From positions 16,826,764 to 16,890,763 of the forward strand of contig NC_092583.1 in assembly GCF_037975245.1 (NCBI RefSeq): 64,000 nt of DNA, read 5' to 3'. The notes below the pieces were generated by a model. That model made no database searches and had not been told where the DNA came from. It saw only the letters and a program-made list of their open reading frames with translations. The translations under genes were made by a program, and so were the position numbers. Within the stretch, counting starts at the first letter, position 1, and the number at the start of each line of letters is the position of its first letter. This DNA is from Apostichopus japonicus (taxonomy: Eukaryota > Echinodermata > Holothuroidea > Aspidochirotida > Stichopodidae). Shown here in pieces: positions 24,926 through 38,000 of the stretch.

Positions 24926-27900
24926 CAGTTGACAATTGACGTGTTTGCATTGAGGCCAACAAGTCATAGTGCTAGAGTTTCGACATCGGCTTGGCTTGGT
25001 GAACATCTAGGTATGTAAACACGCGATAATTACCAAAATGGTATGATTGGCAAATGGCAAAATTACCCAAGTCACTGCAGGTTTTTACTTTCGCATCTAT
25101 AGGTGTCGCTAGCGAAGATGTTTTCGTGTGTTACATAATTTACTTATATCATGCAATCATCAGACACCACTCAACGGTTCTGTAGGCTTCATTGCTGCAT
25201 GCACTGTTATTTCCATCGTTTAAGTCCCAAGTCATTGATACTGAAAACTATATTGTATGTCTATAGCAAACATTGAACCTCCTTTCAAAACGTTACAGGT
25301 TTAGTCAACAGTATGTGACTCTATTCAATTCCCTTTCTGCACTTTTCTTTAAATGACTTGAGTTAATAGTATTCAACCTGAGAACACAATCGAGTAGATG
25401 GGCCGGGAGGCTTTAAAAAACATTGTACTTAAATTTCGTACACCAAATACTTTCAGCTTGCTGATGTTGACATCAATATTAAACCGTCTGAAATAGGAAC
25501 TGAAAAATTATAACAGACGGAATATTAGTAAAACTTATTAGTATAACCCATAGAAATCCTTGTCATGGTATAACCTCCTGACAGTGACGTAACAGACCCG
25601 TACAGTGACTAGGCCTGTCGCGCAAAAAAAAAACAAAAAAAAACACACATTCATTTCAGTTCTATATGACCGAATGCGGATGCCAGTTTTCTTCCGCAAC
25701 CATAAACAAACTTTATAAGAATAGTGATCATGGTTTTCATGTTGGCAATTTATGACTTCAGCCAGAGACAGCTGTTCGGTCAGTATCATAATTAGGCAAA
25801 CTATACCGGACATTGATTCATCATCAGTGCTTTCGGTAGTTTGCAGTGTATTAATCAGTAAACATGGGTTTCGTGCTCATTCTTTTGGAAATTTGCTATT
25901 CATAACTAACTACTATACTACTCAGACATTATGTCGTGTCCTCGTGGTTTGCTTCTAATTTGGGAGTTTTTACATCACATTTTGTCAAAGGTTGAAAGAA
26001 GTAGACTAGGCTTTTACAGCCCGTATATATAGGGTAACAATATGGTAACATACGCTGATTAAAAGCCCAATTGACTAACACACTAAATCACAAAAGTAAT
26101 GTGGTCTCTGAGGCTAGATAGAAGTTCTCACTAGCTAAACGCTAGCCATTACTGGACTATAGCTGACAAGTTGGTCTTTCATTGCATCATAAATTTTCCG
26201 TAACATGCCCATGTAGACTTTTCGACGTGAGAGCCTGAAGTTTTTCGTCACTTGTAAACAAACCTCTTCACTCAGTAGTAAACAATTTTCGTACGCTGCT
26301 CCTGGGAGGCCTAAAGGGTTCTAAAATTGCCTCAAATGACCCAAATTTTTGTCAGAGAGTCCTGATTGATAAACATATCAAAAAAGATGTTCTACTACTG
26401 CATTTTGGCACATTTCCTGAGATAGGAGAACATCCGGACGGATTGATATAGACTCTAATAGAGGTATCCCACCAAATGGTCAGAACACCTCAGAAACAAC
26501 AAAGTCATTCCGTAGGTTTTAAAGCTCGTTGCGACAGAAAGAACATATTCAATTATCTCTTGATACCCTTCCTACATGAAAGAATATGTCTATACAACGG
26601 CTGTGTAGACCTTTCCTGCCATGTACTACGTACCAAATGAGTGATGTTTTGAGAAAAAGTTTTCTCTAAGAACAATACAAGTTCACTAACATTCCTATGA
26701 ATTCTCCTTCTCACCAGTTTCCGAGCTTATCGGCTTGATGATCTTTGCTAGGAACTACACCATGTTGAGGAAGAACATGGAGGGCCTAATAGGGTCATAG
26801 CTTTACTTGGAAGACTGTCCCAAGGAAGTCAACGTTCCCGCCGCGCTACATACCAACAAAAGATTGTTGCTCATACGGCGTTCATCACTGTATCACTGTA
26901 ATACAAATACAGAGCGCGGACCGAATTTAGCACCAATCTGAGCAAGGAAATATTGTTCTAACGGTTCGCAAAATGTAAGAAATAATGATAAAACATAACA
27001 TATACCAAAATAATGGGATTTGTGAATCTTTTAGCCCCCGTTATATGTATTGCGTATTAAAAAACCCATTTAAGTGGGACGGATTAATACGCCCGTACCT
27101 AAAAATAGAACTACTAAACATGTGCATATCTTCCCCGGCGTGCATGGTACGATACAGGGTGAGGTTAACTGCGCTGTCCACTGTTTTGCTGATTTTTTTC
27201 AGTGTGTGAATCTCCCTTGGTCTTCTTATCGAGTTGGATGTTAAGAAGGATTACTTAGTAAATATTCTGAACTTTTATAGAGCTCAAGGAAGGTAAGTAA
27301 AGGTGCAAAATTTAGCAAAACATCGGTGGTCCTGTATGTATGTGTGTTTGTAGAATGCAGTGCTCAGCGTACAATATTCCATATAGACCGACATTAGCTT
27401 CTAATCACGTGCAAAGTGTAGCTCGGTAGGACTTAAGGAAGGTCCGCAATGGAACTAAATTAAAAGCTCTTTCTTCTACATTTTAACTCAGGAACATAGC
27501 CCTCATTATCTTGACTGTTTGATGTGTCTGTTTTTCCATTTAATTTTAGTGATGAATGCACTATCGTTAGATTTGTTACGTCTTAATTACGTAGCTATAC
27601 TGTGGGCGTCGCCATTGAAAGTCTTAACAGCAATCTGAACCAGTTTCTGTTTACAAAGCAAACTTCCAAGCTAACGTGCTTGTCAGTAGTTCATTTACAT
27701 ACCGTAGGTAAAATGTACGTTTGCTAGCTCATTTGTACCAATACGTTTTGAACATGACCCGTAGACTTCTGTATCTACGGTATACATGATCTCTAACTAG
27801 TAACGGTTCAGCTAAATCAAATGCTGTTCAATCTAACTTAGGCTTATTTCAACACCACTGTGTGATACAGAAAACCGGTGAAGACATTTTGTTGAGGGGT

Positions 27901-28941
27901 TGGTGGGGGTGGTAATATCCAATTTGTCTGTACTCCTACACTTCTTTAATCTTAGATTATTTTCTTTACATTTTACAAACTTCCTAGTGAAGTTTATTTA
28001 AAAAATATTTAGTAGTAAGTGCTATCCAATGCTGTTTTAGTTCTGGAGAATATTTGTACAGCAGAAAATACATGTCTATACTTAGTAAATAATAGACACC
28101 CCCTTACAAAAATGGAACGTTCTTGAAATGGCTACCCTTTTGCAATTATGCCCTCATCATATTATTATTATTAGTTGCCATGAATAGCTAAACAGGACAC
28201 TCAGACCTGCAGTGAATATGATTTTGTTACAGCCCCAGCATTGACGGTAGAATTATTTCAAGTTAACACTTGGCTGTGAAACAGTGGTTATCAGTTGGAG
28301 ATTATAACAGGATGTATACTTTTTAGTACTAGGGGGATATACTCATATTGCTTTGCCCATTTCTGAGGATAAATTTCACCCTGTATGACTTAAAATTTTG
28401 GATGGGTTCAGTGGAATAAGTGCCGTTGGAAAAAATCCAAGCTGTTAAGCTGAGGATTTTAATCAGGAGTTACCAACCAGCTGTTGACATTTTTGAGACA
28501 ACATATTGATAGAATAGGGTTCACATGTTGAACGGTAGTTGATGTGCTTTTCAATGGAAATAAAATGTTACTTGTCTATTCATACATGTTGTGGACCAAA
28601 CAAGGATGAATAACTGATTTTGCACGGATTTTACCAAATTATCACCGATATTGAGAATTAACAGGTTGTTTTGAGTGTAACAGCTGTTCAATTGTATGTA
28701 CATATGGAACCATATTGATGCTGAGCACAATGGATATACCTGACTGGGAATTTGTTTTCTGTACCATCAAGAGATTATTTGCCAGCCAAAATGAGTATTC
28801 CACATAATTATCAAAGATGTGGGAAATAACATTAAGTTGTATATGTGCAAGGGAAGTAGGAACTAATCCTTTGATTTCCTGTACAAGTGTGCAGTGCCCT
28901 ACTAGCAAGGTACAATAAACATGCTGATCTTTCCCCCACAG

Positions 28942-29091
28942 GGGATCTGGACAGTGATTCTGTCACCAGAAAGCGAAGCAGAGGAGGACAGGAACGAGAA
29001 AGGACCCAAGGTGAAGTATAACCTGTTGCCCATGACGACAGATAGGAACTCAAGTGGAGAGGAAGTGACTGCGGCTTCGCCAGTTAACAGC
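28942..29091 (+). CDS. LARP4: LARP4 candidate first coding exon (acidic N-terminus)
   Basis: This 50-codon exon lies between the acceptor TTTCCCCCACAG and a perfect donor GTAAGT, phase 0 at both ends, and joins the PAM2 exon in frame. It encodes [20 protein letters not shown] and then a stretch ending in VTAASPVNS. The start is unresolved. (a) An upstream exon supplies the ATG. (b) Translation begins at the in-frame ATG at 28921, just before the acceptor, with A at -3 and an in-frame stop at about 28904; this would give MLIFPPQG. (c) Translation starts at the internal Met near 29029. I recognise no domain here. Confidence 0.6.
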
Positions 29092-32000
29092 GTAAGTATA
29101 GCGTAACATTGCACAGTGTTTATGTGTAGTGCCACCCCCACCACATGTTTGTCACCATATGGACAAAGCATGCAAGCGGATGTTGGGTACACTATAAGCC
29201 ATACCAATATATACAAAACTGGTACACATTGTAGAAGAAGAGTAAAGAATCTCTGTCCAAGCCTTTAAGTGAATTAATTTCTCTGATAGGATTTCAAGGT
29301 CAATCAATTAATAGTCCATATATATTGATTAGTTACAATATTTTGGCATGCTGTTTCATCATGCAATGTGGGGACTCTGCTGTGTTAATAACCTGCTAAA
29401 GTACTTAAATGACTCAGCACAGTCTTGCATGAAAGGGTTCTACAGTTTTCCCTTTGTTTTCTCTCTAGTCTGTGTTATTTCTCTAAGAGTTTTTTATTGG
29501 CCAAGGGGTGGGGTGGGGTGGGAAGGAGGGTTATTGCTTTATTAGCACAGTCATATAGTTTTATAGTGTACAGTACAGTATGTTGTACAGATATGTCAAA
29601 TTGTTGTCATATGTACATAAGAGGAACATGTTGGCTATGTATGTGAGGTATCATTTTTGCCTTGTAATAGCTTCCTTAGCTTTCAAAGACATTGATTAGT
29701 CAAGTTTTGGTTTGGCAATAACGAATTGCAGTGATAAGAATCATGATTTATTTTGAATTCCATATATACCAAATAAGCAATAAGTACTGCTTTTCACTTT
29801 GTAAAGCATGTGACATATTCTTTCTTTCCTTTCTGTGTTTCTCTAATATTTTGTGCCTTCTGGATTAAGGACAGCATAAAGTTGTGTTATTTATTAACCT
29901 TGCTACTTGCAAATATGAAAACTACTTTCCATTGGTGTAAAACAATTAAAACGGGCTGGGGGTAGAGCTCGGTGACATTGATTGATTATCTTTTTTCTTT
30001 TTTCTTCCCATCTGTTGTCATCAATATTTGGTGAAAGTTTCTTCTATAATGCTTAAAGTTGAGTTGAGTCTGTAAGATTATCATGGTGAAAAGTAATATG
30101 TTTTTGTGCTAGCATCACATGGAGGTGTTACCCTTTAAAGCTTGATAGTTGTATTGTTCTCTATTTTATTTTCTTTCATCGTATATCACCTTTGCTGATA
30201 TATATGCCTGTATCAGATTTTGTGAGAAACATAACCAACATCTGTATTCAATCGTAGATCTCAGCAAACTGTTCCACCACTCCCTTGCAATTTTCTTCAA
30301 GGTAACGCCTGCTCAAATTACATCCTGTTGGGTACCGAAGCTGTTGTAAAGTTTAGCAAATTGGTATATCCATATGACATCATGTATTTTGTAGACAGCT
30401 AAATCCTAAAATACATTACCTCACAACTAAGATCTGTGATTTATATGGGCCTGTGATTAAGAAATCCATGACCACGGCACGCCTTGAAACAAAACTCCTA
30501 GCCTTCAGGAGTCGCTGTAGTGTTGACTGGTAGCCTTGCTCTTACCCACTACCAGTAAATAAGCTGCATAACTGTGAGTATGGACCAAAGCTTGAAATAA
30601 ATTACATGCAATTAAAAACATGGAAATATGAGTGTTTGATTTAGGTGAAGAAAATCAAATTCAGAGATGGACTACGATCCAAAGAAAGACAAGAACGAAA
30701 AACACCAATGTGTTCCGGAATCTAAAAATTGCATGAAAACCGTAGTAGATTGTCTGTTTAACGGTAGACTGAGAAGGAATTGAAAATGAGGTCACAGAGA
30801 GCGCAGTGCTAACATGGTCTCAGATTTTGTATTCTAGGAAGATAGGAAAGTGCATAAGGAGAGTGGCGACAAGCACAATTTCATTGACAATGTACTGGCT
30901 GTAGGTTATCCTACAGTACTTAGTAAGATATAGCTGTGTGTTATTCTTCATGGCAGTGGAAAGATCTAGGCTGAATTGTAAGGCAATGCCCCTTATCCCT
31001 ATTATTGTAATAAGGCAGATGGTTGCAGTACTTATCTGTTATGTGATTACATATTTTAATTGGAGCTCAATAAAGTTTGGAGTCAGATGGTGAGTTATAT
31101 CAAACCACTGATCAATCTACAGTTCATTGCAGAGCTCCTCTGTACAAGGTGTAGTCCTTGAAATTTGTCAGAACACCTGGTGTTGTTGTTGTTATTGTTC
31201 AAGTATTGTTGATTTCCCCAGCAACTTTACTGTGTGCAGTATATATGTATATACATATATATAATGAGCAATGAGCGATCATCAGACAGAGTTATATTTA
31301 TAGTGCTGTGAAAAGGACATGTGACATCAGAGACAAATGACAAAACTTGCTGAACTCTCCTATGTGTACAGCATTGCTAATATTGCTTCTGTCATGGCGG
31401 AAGATAGACTTAGTTTTCTAGACAGGATATATTTAATTTCCACCTTCACCATTCCTTTGTCCAAATTAACAAATTGGACAGGTTGTTAACTACACATATA
31501 TGCACACCCTTGCTTCATGAGAATTTAAAAAGTGATGGTCAATTGATGATTGCACAGCTGACCACAATAGCGGTTCATATCAAGATTGGTCAAAACTGCA
31601 GATCACTCTATTTAATAGGTATTTGACCTTTTGCTCAGTAAATACTGGCCACTTTCTAACTTGAAATTGGTTTTCAAATTGGCTCAGTGTTGAAACAAGA
31701 ACTTCATAAAGACCTTTCTGTGTCAATTTGCTCTTGTCTCTTACTATAATACAACAAAACTGTAGACACTTTGTAAAATAACAGAAAAGGTCATGATCAT
31801 GAAATACTGAACATTAAATAAAATATACTTTTTAGACACATTAAGAGAAGATAAAGTTAAAGACATGTAAATTTCAAATTTTGTTTGCTGTATAATCTGA
31901 CATACCTTGCCAGCATCAGAAACCCTATTAGTGAATTACTGCCCAAATGTTTAGTAAGGGGGAATTTACTAACTTGGAGATAAGCAGAATATAGTACTGT

Positions 32001-35000
32001 ATTACATGCCTGCTTAACTGGAAAAGTCATGTGCTGGTCCAGATACAAATCCAGCAGTGTTGTAATAACTGTGCCATGTGATATCATAATATATGTTTAA
32101 CCCCAATTATATGTGGGTTGTATCCTGTTTTTCCACAAAGAAAGAAAATTATGGAAAATCCCATTGCTGGCTGTTTTACATACCATTATGTTAGTGGTTG
32201 TTAGTGGGTGCATTACCTGTAGGTATTTGAATTACAATCTATGTTACCTCACCTATAACATTTCCCTTTACTGTAGGAACTAACCTAACCTTCCTGCAAT
32301 TAATCACAATAATCTGAAAGATGTACACATGCTAAAAGTTATCCATTAATGATCATTGCCTAATTTGTGGGTTGCATCCTGTTTTGTTAAATACCACAAA
32401 GAAAGAAAATTATGGAAAATCCCATTGCTGGCTGTTTTACATACCATTATGTTAGTGGTTGTTAGTGGGTGCACTACCTGTAGGTATTTGAATTACAATC
32501 TCTGTTACCTCACCTATAACATTTCCCTTTACTGTAGGAACTAACCTAACCTTCCTGCAATTAATCACAATAATCTGAAAGATGTACACATGCTAAAAGT
32601 TATCCATTAATAATCATTGCCTAATTTGAAGCATTCTACCAAAGTGAAACTTTTTCTGTTCATTGAAAGATTTTCCCAATATGGACTGTATATCCTTACT
32701 AATCATTGGAGACCAAAATTTCAAGGATTTTTGGTCCAGTCTGACATTTTCACAGGTATATCCTTGTCAAACATGGTCTATTCAGATGCTTTCTACAGGG
32801 ATAACAGTTATTGCTACACCCTAAACCACTTTCCTGATGTACTTTACCAGAGCTACCATTCTGTTGATGTGACTTGTCACAAGAGGTTTAATCAGGTGGA
32901 AATCAAAGTTGGGAAAAGTATGCTATGAAATGGTGATTTCCCGATAAAATAAATAGTATAAGGTGAAGTTCATATACTGAACCTACAGTATGTCTTGGTT
33001 CCTGTTGCTGTCAGCAGTATGGTGATGTAGTGTCATTATGCAGGTACAGTAGAACCACCAGAAATGTTCAGCAGTCACAAAAGCAAATTATGATGGCATT
33101 ATTCAGCATAATTTTAGTTCTCAGCAAACTGGTTTAAGGTTTGGCCTTGGTTCTTTGGTTTCCCAGTATGAGGACTGAGATGTGGGTCCAGGCAAGAGGG
33201 GGGGGTGGGGAAGAAGGGGGTGCATAAAAAACAGCAGCAACATGATTCTGCATTACACTGCTTTTCCTTACATTATAAAGTTTCATGCCATCAAGTAAGG
33301 TGTTATTTGCTCAGGACTACCTCCTCTGCAATATTGTTAAAGTCTACAAATAGTCAGGACAGTCCATGCAATGCGTTACGGGGCAAAGCTTTGTAAAACT
33401 GTAAGCTGCTGAAGTTGTATAATGTCAGTAATTTACAGATTGTGTATTTCATGTACCAAGAAGGACACAATACAAGATCACCAGCAAATATGGGCGGCAT
33501 CACGACTTAATATTGTGCAAAACTCGTTCATAAAGTGGTTGGTTATTGTCAAGTTGCTTAATGTTCATTGAGGCAAATACTCCGATATTTATAGTACTAT
33601 AAAGACTATGAATAAGTTAACCTCTAAATTGTGTTTTTAAACCTTTTGTGGAAGTAATTAGGTCCCCTTTACAATAAAACTTAAAGCATATATTGTATAT
33701 ATTTCAATGTATAGTTACTGTACAGTATATGCTGTACTGTCAGTTAAGACAGCTACAGTACTGAAACCTGCATGCCTGTATGTGTAGCCCTTGAGTTGTA
33801 GTATATATACAAGATATTAACAGAGAATGACATCACCGGTAAAGATTATCTGACACTTTCATTGCTGTTTACAGTAATTGTCTAAAACTCTTTTGGTTTC
33901 AAATGAGAAGAGAGAAAAAGCAGAACAAGATGTAACCAATTTATTCCTAGTTTTGCAGTTATTAAAATCCTCACAATGCTCATTTAGTGCTGACATACAG
34001 ACAAATCCACAATACATGATTTTCTCTTTCATTTTGGTTAACAAAATTTTTGGTTAGGCTTCACTGTCCCATACACTAGCAACTGTAGGATAGTATTAGG
34101 TTCGTTAACACAAAAACATGAAGAAAATGGTTTCGTATCAGAATACCAATGCTTTCAAGGTGGCCCGACACTTAAATTATTGCTTGAGACATTTTCTACA
34201 TGCCATCGGTCATTAAAAAAATATACTAGGTTTGAGGCAAGTTTATTGACATTCACTGCCATGATTTTTTGCAAAGTTTCCAGATTTTCACTCGATATAG
34301 GTTGGGAGTGGAAGATAGATGCTTATTGCAACTTAATTTTCGGAAAAGATCGCTTTGATTAAGAATAAATAATTGAGAAAATGTACAGGGTCTCTAATCG
34401 ATTAGCGGTTCAAAGTTGCAGAGATGTACTGTATCAGTGTTCTGAAAGTGCTGCTTGGTTGAACTTCCTACAGTACACAATAAGTCGATTCTCATTTGCA
34501 AGAAAAGATCCCTATCATAATTTTGGAAGGTGAAAGGTCATTTTAGGTCAAAATGGGCCAAAATTTTCTAACCATGATAACTGCAAATGGTACTGTAGGT
34601 TGGATGAATGTAAAACTTGATATGTTTATCCACCAGAGTGGGTGATAGAACCATATTGAAATTGGTTGGTGTGGAAGTAAATTGAGGTCCACAGAATTGA
34701 ACAGAGCTGAGAAAACTTGAGAACAGGAACTTCAGCTTCGTTGAACTTATTACTTGGTGTACAGATTCACCTTGATGAGTACAAAAAGTTGGACCCTATT
34801 AAAAATTGGTGGAGATGGAATTTTATAATTTGGAGGTCCAAGTTGGAAAACCTTGTGATTTTGATAGTTTGCAAATTGCAACTTGGTCGAACTTCATACT
34901 TGATAATGAAAATTGCAACTTGGTTGAACTTCATACTTGATACTGAGTCAACTTTGACAACCTTGCATTCAGTCTACTTTTAGTACTTGTGTTGTATGAA

Positions 35001-38000
35001 GTTTGGTAAGGAATCCTGCTGCTTTCTGGATAAATTATGAATTTCCTGTTTTTTGTTTAAATGTCAATAAACTATTTTATTTCAGTGTTCTAATAATACT
35101 TGTTGTTTTGTCCTGAAGTATTATATGTCAGTAAAGAAGAGTTTCATCAAACTCTGGTAAGATGTTGATATCATTTAGTTGCGGGTAGAGAGTATAATGC
35201 TGCAATATTGCATTCTTCGCAGAGTCTATTTTAATTGCTTTATCGGTTCTGGATTTCCTGTCTCGCTTGTGTGGTGACAAATGTGCTGGTACCATGGAGG
35301 CTACAGCTATAGGCTTGAATGTAATCATGACAGGCATTGAGAGTGGGAGTCTCCTTTGTAAAGTTATGGTGTGAAACTGGATTGGCAATAATGTCCAATA
35401 ATTAACAGTAATTTGCATGCTTTCACTCAAAAGAAATTTCACTTATTTGTGAACTTCTTTGATAACTAAGTTTGCCTTCTTAAAGTTTCAGAAAGTTTCA
35501 AATAGCCTACAAAAATTGATAAAAAAAAAAAGTACCATAGCAATGGTCAATGTGGTGTATAGAGAGCAGGGATGTGCCCACGCTGGGGGGCATTGGGTGG
35601 CCCCGCCCAGCACTAAAAATTACGGCCAGCCCTGTCTTAAAAATTGTGATCCCGCCCAGCACTATTTTCATCTAAAATCCTTACATTCCTAACAATATAT
35701 TCAACATAAATTGGGCCTAGCCTATGCCAAAATCATACAGACTAATAATGCATCAGTTACGCATGCTAGAAACATTACTTACGGCTCCCAATCGGTCCCT
35801 TGTAAAATCTCTTTGAAAACAAACTAGTAACTTTTACCAGGTATGTAATATATTTCACTAAAAAAATTAAAAAATGTAAATTGTTAGCAAAACTAGTACT
35901 TGTGTATGTGTTTAAAAAGCTACACAAGTGCCAGCATTTAGCATCTGAGCACCTTCAAAATCAAAAAATTTCTCACACCCCCTCCCCTTAGACCCTTCCC
36001 TCAGGACGGCGATCAGTATACCCGGCACTCATGAAATCCTGGGCACATCCCTGAGAGAGAATAGACAGAATTTCCAACATTTGAAAAAAAAACTTACAAA
36101 AAACACAATTCAAAACCATCAGTTTCAAATGTTTGTGTTGCTGCTCCCCGTTTATATTGAATGGGCAAATAATGACAACTGAATGATGACTAAAAATGAC
36201 AAATGAAACTTATTTGTGACATGAAAGTTAAAAACAAAATACAAAGAAATACATACACCCAAAAATGAAGTTATTAATACCTTTTAAAAATGTTATGATA
36301 AATATCTTTGTTATTGAGATAGTAATTGAAACATGTTTAACTTTTGGGAAGGCAAAGATTGAACCACCTGACTGTAACTTTCCAAATTTGTCTCGTGGAT
36401 GTTATTAGTTAAACATTTTGTTCAAGTGTTTGCTTTTTATGATGCAGACTTTTACAGTCACCTGTAATAAATCATTACCTTTAATTGTGGTACTTAGCAG
36501 CATTTTCAATGGCTTTTTAAGCACCTTCATTTAAAAAAAAATTGGGGAGGTTTTGGCTCTGTTATATAGATGAACCGTTCAAGTTTCATATCAAATAATG
36601 AACAGGTACATTCTTCTGTTACCTGTATCCTATGGATAGGCCACTATCTTCTACCAAGCCTGTTTAAATTGGTAACAGTTGTGTAATAGGTTTTGTCATT
36701 GTTCAATCATGTAAAAAACAATCTTTAATATAAAATTGAAACCTTAATTGGAATCAAATGAAGTTACCTGGTTTGATATAACCCACAAACTACAAGAGGA
36801 TGATTAGCAGACAGCAATTAGTTCTGTATTTCCTCTTCCTTGTTTTCAATACTTTATAATTATCAGAATACTGACGAACATTTCTAATGACCATCTGATA
36901 TTTCAGACTTGTTTGGCAATGCTTCTTTTGGTTTCTGTCATATTGTACTGTCTTACCTGTCACAACTCTTCTATTACACATTCTGCTTCCTGTAGCCTGC
37001 AAACTGGTAAAATTGTAGTTTATTTGGAAGTGTGAAAATATTGACTTGTTATTTTCTGAGGCAGTGAGGCTTTGTGTTTAATGCAGTGTAAATCATTGCA
37101 GGTCTAGTACATGGTAGAGATGGTAAGATATGGTGCATGCAGGAACTGTGTACTCTTTAAACTCTTTAAACCAGCAGAGCTGGGAAGTAGTTCCGTCCCT
37201 TCAAACAGTGAAGTTTAAAGGTCATTTCAGAAGGTTCAAGAAGGTAATGATGTGCAATGAATAAGCAGTTTGTCAAAGATTTTGATTTTACTGGTAATGC
37301 ACTTTGGACAGAATTTATGATATATACCGTAGTAAGTACAAATACAACCAGTGCAAAGCTGTAAAAGATTTACCAACAGAATAAGCTCAGGTGAGAGTTT
37401 TGGATGAGAGAAGAAAGAGAACAACCAGTAAACAAAACTAGAGGTTTAAATCTCTCTGCTGGTCTGCCCCACACTATGTACATTGAATGGCTATTGTTCA
37501 CACTGACCATCATCCTTCAAGATTATTGATTCTTGACCAATCATACAAATGTCAGACACAATGAACACAACAACATTGGTGCTTAGTAACAATTCTCAGT
37601 AGTGGCTGGTAGAGAGTCTCACAAGGGCTTTGTGTATGTTTGAGCACATGGTACTGCAACCTCATTTGTTCTGGTATTCTATTCCTTGGATGGATGGATG
37701 ATTTATTACAAATTTGCAGTTTTTTGTCACATGATTAAATGTGACAGCCTGTGGAATTAAGGCACATGAATTAAAGATATTTTGGGAGGTAAGGTTGGAC
37801 TAGTTTAGTGACAGTAGTGTATATACATGTATAGAGCAGTTTTATAGTATGTGCAGTATCAGATAGATTTCTAGCACAAGAGTGTTGTATACAGAGTGTT
37901 GTTCAGTACTATATATATAAGAGTAATAATTTGGTATTTTCTGTATGTACTTTTATGATCTATATCAGAAACTTCTAGTTCGGTTATCCTCCTTCACCAC

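Larger units (their letters stand above)
17440..28900. other. Gene-poor region between eIF1 and the LARP4 coding exons
   Basis: I find no recognisable protein in this 11-kb stretch. It holds simple-sequence arrays (annotated separately), poly-G and poly-C tracts, and scattered TGACGTCA sites at 17172, 19709 and 24537. Untranslated 5' exons of the downstream LARP4 gene may lie here. A perfect donor AAG/GTAAGT at 27290-27298 is one candidate, but the sequence before it contains in-frame stops and would be non-coding. Confidence 0.45.

Noticed and set aside
24624-25006. Minus-strand frames rich in VCMYV repeats
   Set aside because: They arise from the (CA)n/(CATA)n microsatellite.
28642-29216. 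Several 73-104 codon minus-strand frames
   Set aside because: They overlap the LARP4 exon at 28942-29091 in antisense and show no family signature.
32617-32928. 103-codon + strand frame after the tandem duplication
   Set aside because: Composition is plausible but there is no recognisable motif, no splice partners and no start context; probably chance.
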